64,000 nucleotides of DNA from Paraburkholderia sp. ZP32-5 (GCF_021390495.1 NZ_JAJEJP010000001.1:2170001-2234000), one strand, 5' to 3'; counted from the stretch's first letter, positions 17,067 to 25,326 are shown. Notes: generated by a model from the sequence alone, not told the origin. Program-made: numbers and translations.

Positions 17067-18215
17067 TTATTTCGAGCCGAGCACCGTCACCGGTTTCCAC
17101 TGACCGTTCTCGCTCTTGTACACGGTGATAATCGCGTCGCGCAGGTCGCCGTACTTGTCATACGCGAAATGGTCGCTGGTGACGCCCTTCATGTCGGTCT
17201 TCGCGAGCACCGGCAGATAGACGGCCGGGTCCGACGAATTGGCCTTCTGCATCGCCTGCATCATCGCGATCGCGCCATCGTACGTGTATGGCGCGTAAGT
17301 GGTCGGCTCGGTGCCGAATTTGGCTTTATAGCGCTGTGTAAAACCGGCGCCGCCCGGCATCTGTTCGAGCGGCAGGCCCGCCAGCGACACGATCGCGCCT
17401 TCGGCGGCCGGCCCGGCGATCTTGATGAAGTCGTCGGTCTTCGACATCTCGCCCGACGCGAACGTCGCCTTCATCGCCAGCGAGCGGGCCTGCTTCAGCA
17501 GCGGCGCGGATTGCGTATCCGCGCCCGCGTAATAGATGAAGTCGGGGTTCTTGGCTTTGATGCCGGTCAGGATCGCCTTGAAGTCGACCGCTTTGTCGGA
17601 CGTGAATTCGTGAACGATGATATTGCCGCCCGCCGCTTTCGCCGCCGTTTCAAACTGCTCGGCAAGGCCCTGGCCGTAAGCGGTCCGGTCGTCGATGATC
17701 GCAATGCGCTTCGCGTGCAGCGTGTCGACCACGTACTTGCCCATCACGCCGCCTTGCTGCGTGTCGGAGGTCATCATCCGGAAGGTCGTCTTGAAGCCCT
17801 GACGCGTATAAGCCGGCGCGGTCGCCGTCGAAATCTGCGGAATGCCCGCACGCGAATAGATCGCCGAAGCGGGAATCGTCACGCCCGAATTGAAGTGGCC
17901 GAGCATACCTTTGATGCCGTCGTCGACGAGCTTCTGCGCGACCACGGTGCCGGTCTTCGGGTCCGCCTGATCGTCGAGCGCTTCGAGCACGAACTTCGTT
18001 TCCTTGCCGTCGATCACCGGCTTCGTCGCGTTGAAGTCGTCGATCGCGAGCTGTACGCCGGATTCGAAATCCTTGCCGTACTGCGCCTGCGCGCCGGTCA
18101 TCGGCGCCGCGAGCCCCAGTTTGACGGTCTGGGGGCCGGCGGCCTGCGCGGGCCCGGACGACAGAACGACGAACGCCGACGCGGCGGCGGCCAAAGCAGT
18201 CATACGATTTTTCAT
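17067..18215 (-). CDS. Periplasmic ABC substrate-binding protein, branched-chain amino acid (LivJ) type
   Basis: A 382-residue type I periplasmic binding protein. A signal peptide covers about residues 1-25 (cut after AQA, before AGPQTVKLGLAAPMTG). The LivJ signature of opening strand, QYGKDFESGVQLAIDDFNA and later GHFNSGVTIPAS is clear. The start has GGAG at good spacing. It heads the leftward series into the DadA-like gene, so it likely captures hydroxyproline or a related amino acid. No permease or ATPase genes of the HAAAP system are nearby, so it must borrow membrane components encoded elsewhere or the MFS gene supplies transport instead. Confidence 0.92.
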   Translation of the reverse strand: MKNRMTALAAAASAFVVLSSGPAQAAGPQTVKLGLAAPMTGAQAQYGKDFESGVQLAIDDFNATKPVIDGKETKFVLEALDDQADPKTGTVVAQKLVDDGIKGMLGHFNSGVTIPASAIYSRAGIPQISTATAPAYTRQGFKTTFRMMTSDTQQGGVMGKYVVDTLHAKRIAIIDDRTAYGQGLAEQFETAAKAAGGNIIVHEFTSDKAVDFKAILTGIKAKNPDFIYYAGADTQSAPLLKQARSLAMKATFASGEMSKTDDFIKIAGPAAEGAIVSLAGLPLEQMPGGAGFTQRYKAKFGTEPTTYAPYTYDGAIAMMQAMQKANSSDPAVYLPVLAKTDMKGVTSDHFAYDKYGDLRDAIITVYKSENGQWKPVTVLGSK

Positions 18216-18289
18216 ATCAGTCTCCTTGCTACCCGTAAAAAGCCGCGGCGGACGGCATCGTTGTTATGGATCGGATCTACCTGGGACTT

Positions 18290-18307
18290 ACGTGTGACAC
18301 GTGTGAC
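18290..18307. repeat. Tandem 9-bp direct repeat upstream of the binding-protein gene
   Basis: ACGTGTGAC occurs twice head to tail; the junction makes the palindrome ACACGTGT (18297-18304). It lies 75 bp upstream of the binding-protein start in the 202-bp gap that otherwise shows no gene. Could be an operator. Confidence 0.4.
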
Positions 18308-18417
18308 GCCTGATGTGAGGCCTGTCGCGAGCGGGCCTGTCAGATGCTTCGAAAACAACCGGCGGAGCGCGGTATTGGCCAACCCGCGGCCAACCCACAG
18401 CCACCCCGCCCCGAGTG

Positions 18418-18996
18418 CTACACCTGCTCCATGAAATCCGGGTCCGCGAGTCCGCGGATCCGTTGCACCTGATCTTCGAGCGGCGCGACCGCCAGTTGCG
18501 CGAAGATCGACGCCAGCTCGAGATCGGCATGGTCGTACAGACCCGCTTCGCCGAGCAGATTCATCGTGCCGAGCGTCACGCCGTTCTTGCGCACCGGAAT
18601 GTTCAGCACGCTTTCGCAGCCGATCGACCACAGCAGCTCGTACTCCGAGAACACAGACTTGATGTCCTCGCGGGTCGAGCCGATGAAAAACTCGCCGCCG
18701 TGCAACACCTGCGCTGCCCAGCGGCTTTGCGTGACGCGCTTCAGGCCGCCGACCGGGTTGATGTCGAGGCGGTTGCTATGCAGGCGGCCGAGCCGGCTCG
18801 ACGTCTGGTCGTACGCGAGCACGGTAAAGAGCCGTTGCCCGAAGACTTCGGTTAGCGAGCGTTCGAATTCATGCCAGACCGGATCGGAGCCGGCGTCGCC
18901 GCCAGCTTCGATCGAAGGGCTTGCCTGCTGCAGCCTCGCGATGCGCGCGATCGCATTCAGGATCAACGCGGCGTTTCCGTTCGTTGCGGTTCTCAC
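18418..18996 (-). CDS. Stand-alone GAF-domain protein
   Basis: A 192-residue soluble protein consisting essentially of one GAF domain. The start is GTG at 18996, preceded by AGGAGG five bases away; the longer frame enters the MFS gene and is rejected. Seen: FTVLAYDQTSSRLGRLHSN, the central SRWAAQVLHGGEFFIGST, and LNIPVRKNGVTLGTMNLLGE near the end, typical of the GAF sheet. No kinase, cyclase or HTH output is attached. The gene begins 10 bp after the MFS stop, so the two are almost certainly co-transcribed. GAF domains bind small molecules; a sensor or binding partner for the transported compound is possible. Confidence 0.82.
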   Translation of the reverse strand: MRTATNGNAALILNAIARIARLQQASPSIEAGGDAGSDPVWHEFERSLTEVFGQRLFTVLAYDQTSSRLGRLHSNRLDINPVGGLKRVTQSRWAAQVLHGGEFFIGSTREDIKSVFSEYELLWSIGCESVLNIPVRKNGVTLGTMNLLGEAGLYDHADLELASIFAQLAVAPLEDQVQRIRGLADPDFMEQV

Positions 18997-19006
18997 CCGA
19001 GCCTCC

Positions 19007-20416
19007 TCACTTGGCGGTGCGAAGCTCGCCGCTGCCCGCTTCGGTGCGCAGCGCGCCGTATTCGGTTTCAGCGATCTCTTCGAGGGTCCGGCCATGCGTC
19101 GATACGCCGAGGAAGATCACCGCGAACGCGCCGATCAGCAGAATCACCGTGGTCATGCCGAACACGCCGGCGAAGCCCCACAGCGGATAGATATAGCCCA
19201 CCAGCATCGGCGAACAGATCGCGCCGATACGGCCGAACGCGGAGGCCGCGCCCATACCCGTCGCCCGCAGATGCGTCGGGAACACTTCGGGCGTGTATGC
19301 ATATTCGCCCGCGTTCACGCCGTTCATCGCGAAGGACATGAAGGTCGATGCGAACACGATCGACGTGTCGCTACCGGCGTTGGCGAGCCACAGACCCGCG
19401 ATGCAGGCCATCGCCATATAGGAAACGATCGTCGTCTTGCGGCCGAGCTTTTCGCAGAAGTACGCGGCCGAGTAATAGCCCGGAATCTGCGCGAGATAGA
19501 TGATGATCGACACCGAAAAGCTCTTGGTGATGGTCATCCCGTGCTGCACCAGCAGGCCGGGAATCCACACGAAGAACGCATACGAGCAGAATGTGACGGA
19601 CAGCCACAGGCACCAGCTCATCAGCGTCGTTCTGGCGAGCGGCGGCTTCCACAGCAGTTTCAGATTGCCGAAGAACGAACCAGCCTGCTCGAAGCCGAGC
19701 GCGCTGCCCGCGACCGGCGTGACCGGCGGCAACACGACGCCGCGGCGCTCGATCTGCCGCTCGATGTCGGCGACGACCGCCTCGGCTTCCTGGTGGCGAC
19801 CGTGCAGTTCCAGCCAGCGCGGCGACTCGTGCAGCGAACGGCGCCACCACAGCAGCACGACAACCGGCAACGACACGATGATCAGCGCGATGCGCCAGCC
19901 TTCCGGGTTCAGCGGAATCACGAAGTAGCCGATCAGTGCGGCGGCCACGAAGCCGAACGAGAAAAATCCGGCCAGCGCGCCGGTAAAGGCGCCGCGATAG
20001 CGGTTGCTGACGAATTCGACGAGGAACGGCGCGATGATCGCGCCCTCGGCACCCATGCCGATCCCGGCGATCGCGCGCAGCAGCGCGAACGTGTGCCAGT
20101 CGTTGACGAAGGCATTGATGAAGGTCAGTACGCAGAAAAACGTCAGCGACCACATCATCACGATGCGTCGGCCGAAACGGTCTCCCAGCAGGCCGGCGAG
20201 CAGCGCGCCGACCAGAAAACCGACGTAGGTGCTGCTGCCGAGCAGCCCGGTCTCGAAACTGGTCAGGTGCCATTTGGTGCGAACGACGGGCAGGATGAAC
20301 GCGATGATCGCCGCGTCGATGGCTTCGAACATGAAGCCCAGGCCGCCCATCAGCAGCAGCGTGAAGTGAAAGCGGCTGAACGGAAGACGTTCGAGCCGGG
20401 CGGCAATCGGTGACAT
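19007..20416 (-). CDS. MFS metabolite:H+ symporter (sugar-porter/aromatic-acid type)
   Basis: A 469-residue inner-membrane transporter. The first helix block GGLGFMFEAIDAAIIAF and the loop GLLGDRFGRRIVMM (about residues 75-88, the MFS G-x-x-x-D-R-x-G-R-R motif) are clear, with a second R-G-x-x-x-G like motif near FVSNRYRGAFTG and about 12 membrane segments overall. The start at 20416 has GGGAG. It is followed by the GAF gene with 10 bp between. Its upstream region carries the GGATCCAAAAT element shared with the GntR gene. Hydroxyproline or a related metabolite is the likely cargo by context; the sequence alone does not fix it. Confidence 0.9.
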   Translation of the reverse strand: MSPIAARLERLPFSRFHFTLLLMGGLGFMFEAIDAAIIAFILPVVRTKWHLTSFETGLLGSSTYVGFLVGALLAGLLGDRFGRRIVMMWSLTFFCVLTFINAFVNDWHTFALLRAIAGIGMGAEGAIIAPFLVEFVSNRYRGAFTGALAGFFSFGFVAAALIGYFVIPLNPEGWRIALIIVSLPVVVLLWWRRSLHESPRWLELHGRHQEAEAVVADIERQIERRGVVLPPVTPVAGSALGFEQAGSFFGNLKLLWKPPLARTTLMSWCLWLSVTFCSYAFFVWIPGLLVQHGMTITKSFSVSIIIYLAQIPGYYSAAYFCEKLGRKTTIVSYMAMACIAGLWLANAGSDTSIVFASTFMSFAMNGVNAGEYAYTPEVFPTHLRATGMGAASAFGRIGAICSPMLVGYIYPLWGFAGVFGMTTVILLIGAFAVIFLGVSTHGRTLEEIAETEYGALRTEAGSGELRTAK

Positions 20417-20495
20417 GTGGAACTCCCAGGAAAAGAGACCAGCGGGACCAGCCTGTTCGGAAAGAAATCGTATCGAAATCGTGTATCAATATCCT

Positions 20496-20506
20496 GGATC
20501 CAAAAT
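20496..20506. promoter_or_regulatory. Candidate GntR operator (GGATCCAAAAT) upstream of the MFS gene
   Basis: Identical to 12280-12290 and 79 bp upstream of the MFS start. It sits within a wider imperfect dyad TGTAT ... ATACA (20483-20508). Suggests co-regulation of transport with the GntR gene. Confidence 0.35.
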
Positions 20507-20630
20507 ACAGTGTCAAGCGCGGGTAAACCTTGCGTGGGGACGGCACCGCCTGTGTTGCCTCGTGGACGGTGCGTCGTGGGTCGTTTTCCCGGTTAAATCG
20601 TGGTGGCGTCGTGAAGCGTGAAAAGCACGC

Positions 20631-21887
20631 TCAGCCGTGATGTAGCAAGCCCAGCGCGACCCCACTCGCGACGCACAACACGACGACCGCGAGCGGCGGC
20701 GTCTTCCAGCGGGTCAACATGACGAAGCCGATGCAGGCAATCGCGAAATCGGCGGGCGACAGCACCGCGCTCGTCCATACCGGCGAATACAGCGCGGCGG
20801 CCAGCAGCCCGACGACCGCGGCATTCACCCCCGCCAGCGCGGCCGACATCGTCGCCCGCGCGCGCAGCGCCTGCCACCACGGCAGCGCCGCGACGACGAG
20901 CAGCAGGCCCGGCAGAAAGATGCCCAGCGTCGCGAGCAGCGCGCCGCTCCAATGCCGGGGTGCAGCGTTCATCATCCAGCCGAGATAGGCGGCGAACGTG
21001 AACAGCGGCCCCGGTACCGCCTGCGCCGCGCCATAGCCGGCCAGAAAATCGTTGGGCGCAATCCAGCCGGTTGCGACGGTCGCTCGCTGCAGCAGCGGCA
21101 GCACCACGTGGCCGCCGCCGAATACCAGCGCGCCGGATCGATAGAACGCGTCGAACACGCGCAAGCTTTGCGAGCCGGCGGTCGTGGTCCACAGCGGCAG
21201 CGCGAAAAGCAGCGCGCAAAAGGCTATCAATGCGGCGATGCCCGCTGGGCGCGACACCTGAAAATGGTGCCGATGCTGCGAGGGCGCCCGACTCGCAGCG
21301 TCGGCTGCGTTGGGCCGGCATAACGCGACACCAAGCAACGCGCCGGCGCCGATCACGATCAGTTGCGCGAACGCGGTGTCGAGCAGACTCAGCAACGCGA
21401 TGGACGCGAGCGCGATCGCCGCGCGGCGCCGGTCCGGACACAGACGTCGCGCCATATCCCACACCGCCTGCGCGACGACTGCGACCGCGACGAGTTTCAG
21501 CCCGTGGATCGCACCCGCGCCGGCCGGGCCGGCAAGATCCGGCGCGATGGCGGCAAACGCCAGCATCACGACGATCGACGGCAGCGTGAAGCCGCACCAT
21601 GCGGCAAGCCCGCCGGCCCATCCCGCGCGCAGCAGACCGATCGAAAACCCAGCCTGGCTGCTCGCCGGTCCGGGCAGGAACTGGCAGAGGCCGATCAGAT
21701 CGGTGAAAGCTTCGTCATCGAGCCAGCGGCGGCGCTCGACAAATTCGCGCCGAAAGTAACCGATATGCGCGATCGGACCGCCGAAGCTCGTCAGCCCGAG
21801 CTTCAGGAAAACAGTGAGAACTTCGAGGATGCGCGCAAGCCGGGACGGCTGCGGTGATGACAGGTCGGTATCCATGCGGATGCGCAT
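20631..21887 (-). CDS. chrA: Chromate transporter, ChrA (CHR) family
   Basis: A 418-residue CHR-family membrane protein with the long-chain two-domain layout. The first CHR domain has FLKLGLTSFGGPIAHIGY (about residues 27-44) and CQFLPGPASSQ; the second repeats this as FGGGHVVLPLL and GAAQAVPGPLFT. Around ten membrane segments are visible. Family knowledge: these export chromate, probably driven by the proton or sulfate gradient. The first ATG at 21887 is used; MDTDLSS at 21875 is equally possible. It stands alone between the MFS/GAF unit and the toxin-antitoxin pair, with no chrB or metal regulator next to it. Confidence 0.93.
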   Translation of the reverse strand: MRIRMDTDLSSPQPSRLARILEVLTVFLKLGLTSFGGPIAHIGYFRREFVERRRWLDDEAFTDLIGLCQFLPGPASSQAGFSIGLLRAGWAGGLAAWCGFTLPSIVVMLAFAAIAPDLAGPAGAGAIHGLKLVAVAVVAQAVWDMARRLCPDRRRAAIALASIALLSLLDTAFAQLIVIGAGALLGVALCRPNAADAASRAPSQHRHHFQVSRPAGIAALIAFCALLFALPLWTTTAGSQSLRVFDAFYRSGALVFGGGHVVLPLLQRATVATGWIAPNDFLAGYGAAQAVPGPLFTFAAYLGWMMNAAPRHWSGALLATLGIFLPGLLLVVAALPWWQALRARATMSAALAGVNAAVVGLLAAALYSPVWTSAVLSPADFAIACIGFVMLTRWKTPPLAVVVLCVASGVALGLLHHG

Positions 21888-22126
21888 GTGAAGAGGCCGG
21901 CGCCGACCTGTGACGGGAGGCTGGCAATGCCTCGTCGTTGGTTGGCGGGTTCATTGACGACGCACAGTATAGACGTGCGGTTGGTGCTTGCGGAGCGTCG
22001 TTTGCGAACGCGACCGTGAGGTGGCAGCGGGCGGCGGGAAGCGGGTTTTTGACCGGAAACCGAACCTCTGCGCGCAAACCGCGCGCGAGGGGAACATTGA
22101 TCATCGCTTGACGTTCCTTCGATCAC

Positions 22127-22149
22127 TGGACTAACATGGACTAAGTCCA
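22127..22149. promoter_or_regulatory. Repeat operator of the toxin-antitoxin pair
   Basis: TGGACTAA occurs twice with a 10-bp period (22127-22134 and 22137-22144), and the second copy forms the palindrome TGGACT-A-AGTCCA (22137-22149). It ends 12 bp before the antitoxin ATG. Position and symmetry fit autoregulation by the Phd-type antitoxin. The rest of the 274-bp gap to chrA shows no gene. Confidence 0.55.
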
Positions 22150-22161
22150 CTAGGAGCAGAC

Positions 22162-22398
22162 ATGCAGACCATCAACATTCATCAGGCAAAGACCCAGTTT
22201 TCACGTCTGGTCGATGCCGCGGCCAATGGCGAGGAGATCGTGATTGCCAAGGCCGGCAAGCCGGCGGCGCGGCTCGTGCCCATGGAGCCCGTCAAGGTCG
22301 TGCGCCGGTTTGGCGGGATGAAAGGAAAAGTGCGCATTGCGGCAGACTTCGATGCACCGCTGCCCGACGACGTGATTGCCTTGTTCGAGGGCCGTTGA
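22162..22398 (+). CDS. Type II antitoxin, Phd/YefM family
   Basis: A 78-residue antitoxin starting MQTINIHQAKTQF at 22162 with AGGAG six bases upstream. The N-terminal Phd/YefM DNA-binding fold is seen in INIHQAKTQFSRLVDAAANG and EIVIAKAGKPAARLVP (up to about residue 40). The C-terminal tail, including FDAPLPDDVIALFEG, would bind and neutralise the toxin. It overlaps the PIN toxin gene by one base (TGATG), so the pair is translationally coupled. The direct repeat and palindrome just upstream are its likely binding site. Confidence 0.93.
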   Translation: MQTINIHQAKTQFSRLVDAAANGEEIVIAKAGKPAARLVPMEPVKVVRRFGGMKGKVRIAADFDAPLPDDVIALFEGR

Positions 22399-22775
22399 TG
22401 CGATTGTTGCTCGACACCCACGTTTTCCTCTGGGCGGTCACGGACGACCGGAAGCTCACCAAAGCCGCGCGCAAACTGATACTCGACGCCGCCGACGTTT
22501 TTGTCAGCAGCGCGAGTATCTGGGAAGCATCGATCAAGGCGGGTCTCGGCAAGCTTCATGTGGACGTCAACCTGCTGGTGTCCGAGATTGAAGCGAGCGG
22601 TTTCACGGAGTTGCCGGTACGGGCGGTTCATGCGGCGATGGTTCGTGATCTGCCCGATATTCACCGGGACCCGTTCGACCGGCTGCTGGTTGCACAGGCA
22701 CTATCGGAACCGTTACGTCTGCTGACGTCGGACGCTCACCTGTCCAAATACACGGACCTCGTCATTAGCGTGTAG
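22398..22775 (+). CDS. PIN-domain toxin (VapC-like ribonuclease)
   Basis: A 125-residue PIN protein beginning at the ATG at 22398. The acidic metal-binding residues are visible: D7 in LLLDTHVFLW, the glutamate in SIWEASIKAGLG, and the aspartates in HRDPFDRLLVAQA, followed by LLTSDAHLSKY. Partnered with a Phd-type antitoxin it belongs to the common PIN/Phd family of chromosomal toxin-antitoxin modules, in which the toxin cleaves RNA. The reading frame and all key residues are intact. It converges on the alcohol dehydrogenase gene 29 bp downstream. Confidence 0.92.
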   Translation: MRLLLDTHVFLWAVTDDRKLTKAARKLILDAADVFVSSASIWEASIKAGLGKLHVDVNLLVSEIEASGFTELPVRAVHAAMVRDLPDIHRDPFDRLLVAQALSEPLRLLTSDAHLSKYTDLVISV

Positions 22776-22804
22776 CGTCGCCATCGACACGCCTATCACC
22801 ACCC

Positions 22805-23845
22805 CTATTCCGCCTCGACCAACACCTTCAACGCATGCGTACTGGCGGCGCCGGCAAACGTCTCATACGCCGCCAGCATGTCGGCCAGCTTGAACCGATG
22901 CGTAATCAGCCGTGCGGGATCGAGCCGCCCTGCTTTCACCGTCTTCAGCAGCATCGGCGTGCTGACGGTATCGACCAGACGCGTGGTGATCGCGATATTG
23001 CAATCCCACAGCTTTTCCAGATGCAGATCGCACTTCACGCCATGCACGCCGACATTGGCGATCGTGCCGCCCGGCGCGACCAGCGCCTGACACAGTTCGA
23101 ACGTCGCGGGAATGCCGACCGCCTCGATCACGCAATCGGCCCCCGTGCTTTCCGTCAGCCGCATCACTTCGGCGACCGCATCGGTGCGCCCGTTGTCGAT
23201 GCACGCGGTCGCGCCGAACTGGCGCGCGACTTCGAGCCGGTTCGCATCGGGGTCGATCATGATGATCTCAGCCGGCGAATAGAACTGCGCGGTCAACAGC
23301 GACGCGAGCCCGATCGGCCCCGCGCCGACGATCGCCACCGTAGAGCCCGGTTGAACCTTGCCATTGAGTACGCCGCATTCGAAACCCGTCGGCAGGATAT
23401 CGGACAGCATCACCAGCGCTTCTTCGTCGAGGCCCGCCGGAATGCGATACAGACTGCTCTGCGCATGCGGAATCCGCACGTACTCGGCCTGCGTGCCGTC
23501 GATCCGATGGCCGAGAATCCAGCCGCCCGTCGTGCAATGCGAATACATGCCGCGCCGGCAATAGTTGCAGCGGCCGCACGACGAGATGCACGAGATCAGC
23601 ACGTGATCGCCGACCGATAGCCCGCTCACCGCATCGCCGAGACGATCGACGATACCAACGCCTTCATGGCCGAGAATGCGCCCCGGTTCGCAGGTCGGCA
23701 CATCGCCTTTGAGAATGTGCAGATCGGTCCCGCAGATCGTCGTGCGCGTGACCTTGACGATGGCATCGGTGGACGCGGCGAGTTCGGGCATCGGCCGCTC
23801 GTCGAGCGACTTTTTGCCGGGACCGTGATAAACGAGTGCTTTCAT
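22805..23845 (-). CDS. Zinc-dependent alcohol dehydrogenase (medium-chain family)
   Basis: A 346-residue zinc alcohol dehydrogenase starting MKALVYHGPGKK at 23845. Catalytic zinc ligands lie in TICGTDLHILKGD (about residues 37-49) and GHEGVG; the four structural zinc cysteines are in CGRCNYCRRGMYSHC (about 91-106). The nucleotide-binding VGAGPIGLASLL follows near residue 170. The open frame runs on upstream to 24568 but that part is the phbB strand in another frame and is not coding. Similar enzymes accompany PHB genes in the low-oxygen loci of Burkholderia. It is the last gene of the leftward arm whose promoter holds an FNR-type box. Confidence 0.93.
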   Translation of the reverse strand: MKALVYHGPGKKSLDERPMPELAASTDAIVKVTRTTICGTDLHILKGDVPTCEPGRILGHEGVGIVDRLGDAVSGLSVGDHVLISCISSCGRCNYCRRGMYSHCTTGGWILGHRIDGTQAEYVRIPHAQSSLYRIPAGLDEEALVMLSDILPTGFECGVLNGKVQPGSTVAIVGAGPIGLASLLTAQFYSPAEIIMIDPDANRLEVARQFGATACIDNGRTDAVAEVMRLTESTGADCVIEAVGIPATFELCQALVAPGGTIANVGVHGVKCDLHLEKLWDCNIAITTRLVDTVSTPMLLKTVKAGRLDPARLITHRFKLADMLAAYETFAGAASTHALKVLVEAE

Positions 23846-23880
23846 GGCGGATTTCTCCCATAGCCAGAACGACACGTGAG

Positions 23881-23940
23881 GTGTGATGCGTGGTGGTGCG
23901 TATTGATGCGTGTTGATGCGTGTTGATGCCTGGTAACGCC
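23881..23940. repeat. Degenerate tandem repeat with 10-bp period
   Basis: Six imperfect 10-mers, best units TATTGATGCG, TGTTGATGCG and TGTTGATGCC, lie in the 107-bp gap between phbB and the alcohol dehydrogenase gene. The period equals one DNA helical turn. It carries no coding sense. Confidence 0.6.
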
Positions 23941-23952
23941 CGGTAGCGCGGC

Positions 23953-24699
23953 TCAATGCATATGCATGCCGCCATTGATCGCGATATCGGCGCCGGTGAT
24001 AAAAGCGGCCGCATCGGAACAGAGAAACGCGATCAGCGCCGCCACCTCTTCCGGGCGCCCCAGTCGCCCCACTGGAATCTGCGGCAGGATCTTCGTTTCG
24101 AGGACTTCGCGCGGCACCGCTTCGACCATCGCGGTCGCCAGATAGCCGGGCGAAACGGTGTTGACCGTCACGCCGTGCTTCGCGGTTTCGAGCGCGAGCG
24201 CCTTCGTGAAGCCATGCAGGCCCGCTTTCGCGGCCGAATAATTGCTTTGCCCGTAAGCGCCGCGCGAGCCATTGACCGAGCCGACATTGACGATGCGGCC
24301 CTGGCGGCGCTCGATCATCCCGGGCAGCAGCGGCCTCGTCATGTTGAACAGGCCGTCGAGATTGGTGCGCAGCACCGCATCCCAATCCTGCCGGCTCATG
24401 CGGACGAACGTCTTGTCGCGCGTGATGCCCGCGTTGTTGATCAGCACGTCGATCGCGCCGAGTTCTTCGAGTGCCTGTTGCGCGCAGCGCGCGCATGAAT
24501 CGAAGTCGGCCACGTCGGCCTCGTAGGCGTGAAACTTGCGCCCCGAGTCCCGTTCGCACTGCAGCCACGTCGCGACGTGATCGTTGCGCGTCGAATACGA
24601 CACCGCGACCGTCAGCCCGGCGTCATGAAGCGTCCGGCTGATCGCCGCGCCCAGCCCTCCCATTCCGCCCGTGACCAGTGCCACACGACCTGTTCCCAT
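23953..24699 (-). CDS. phbB: Acetoacetyl-CoA reductase
   Basis: A 248-residue short-chain dehydrogenase, typical in length for PhbB/PhaB. Seen: NADPH motif TGGMGGLG (residues 10-17), NNAGITRD (about 90-97), and the catalytic tetrad with S in VGSVNGSRG and Y/K in YSAAKAG (about 155-161). The start at 24699 has AGGAGAGG. It reduces acetoacetyl-CoA to R-3-hydroxybutyryl-CoA for polyhydroxybutyrate, a carbon and reductant sink when oxygen is limiting. phbA and phbC are not in the window. It lies 69 bp after the small unknown gene and before the alcohol dehydrogenase, all on the minus strand. Confidence 0.9.
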   Translation of the reverse strand: MGTGRVALVTGGMGGLGAAISRTLHDAGLTVAVSYSTRNDHVATWLQCERDSGRKFHAYEADVADFDSCARCAQQALEELGAIDVLINNAGITRDKTFVRMSRQDWDAVLRTNLDGLFNMTRPLLPGMIERRQGRIVNVGSVNGSRGAYGQSNYSAAKAGLHGFTKALALETAKHGVTVNTVSPGYLATAMVEAVPREVLETKILPQIPVGRLGRPEEVAALIAFLCSDAAAFITGADIAINGGMHMH

Positions 24700-24768
24700 G
24701 CTTGCCTCTCCTTGCAGAGTTCGAAATGAAATGGCCGGTTCGTTGCCCGGCGTTGCGAATGCGCGCCG

Positions 24769-25221
24769 CTACGCGATGCCAGCAAACGGTAGCGCGCGGT
24801 GACACGCCCACCACCATGCGCTGACGCCGCCAGCGAACGGCGCGGCTGCGGGCGGGATACCGAATGAAGCCTGCCACCACGCGCACCATGCGGTGAACGC
24901 GCGGTAGGACTCTTCGAACCATTGCGCCTCGTGCTGCGCATAGAGAGAGACAGGCTGAAGCCAGTTGGCGAGGCTCTGGCTCGCATATTCGTTTGCGCTC
25001 GTCTGCCAGAGTGTCGTGTAGGCGAGCCAGGGGTCCGACGGCGGCTGCATATTTGCGCCGCGCGTCGTGCCGGCGCTGTCGCGCGAACGTCGCCTGGTAT
25101 CCCACGGCTGTGGATCGCGCCGCTGATCTGGCACGACGCCGGTTGCGCGGGCGCGTCGCGCGGGCGTCGCGGCTTGCGGCGCATGCGCATTGGATGGCGG
25201 GTCGGATTCGGGGATCATCAT
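24769..25221 (-). CDS. Small hypothetical protein of the low-oxygen/PHB arm
   Basis: A 150-residue protein starting at 25221 with GGAGG a few bases upstream. I do not recognise it. The first 55 residues are polar and Arg/Pro-rich, suggesting disorder. The second part is rich in aromatics and helix-formers, with WLAYTTLWQTSANEYA-like and FTAWCAWWQASFG segments, and could be amphipathic. Being the first gene before phbB, a phasin or granule-associated role is conceivable but not shown. An FNR/ANR box lies about 98 bp upstream, spaced properly from a -10-like TACAGT (25291-25286). Confidence 0.65.
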   Translation of the reverse strand: MMIPESDPPSNAHAPQAATPARRARATGVVPDQRRDPQPWDTRRRSRDSAGTTRGANMQPPSDPWLAYTTLWQTSANEYASQSLANWLQPVSLYAQHEAQWFEESYRAFTAWCAWWQASFGIPPAAAPFAGGVSAWWWACHRALPFAGIA

Positions 25222-25285
25222 CGCTGTCCTCCAGAACACAGCATAGGATTGCAAGGCCGGTTATGTATGACTGTTTGATGATCTC

Positions 25286-25326
25286 ACTGTAAGGATGCGC
25301 GGCTCGTCGCGCTTGACCTGCGTCAA
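25286..25326 (-). promoter_or_regulatory. FNR/ANR box 1 and leftward promoter
   Basis: TTGAC-CTGC-GTCAA at 25313-25326 is a perfect dyad of the FNR/ANR/DNR kind. On the minus strand a -10 like TACAGT (25291-25286) puts a start near 25279, about 41 bp from the box centre at 25319.5: the class II activator position. Serves the small unknown gene, phbB and the alcohol dehydrogenase. Confidence 0.65.

Noticed and set aside
18566..20413. A 615-codon + strand open frame
   Set aside because: Antisense of the MFS and GAF genes, extremely Arg/Asp/His-rich; not a protein family.
20615..20631. Small hairpin AGCGTG-AAAAG-CACGCT at the chrA stop
   Set aside because: Only 6 bp of stem, overlapping the stop codon and lacking a T-run; not called as a terminator.
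23845..24568. N-terminal extension of the alcohol dehydrogenase frame (587 codons in total)
   Set aside because: The upstream part runs through phbB in another frame and through the 10-bp repeats; the zinc dehydrogenase starts at 23845.
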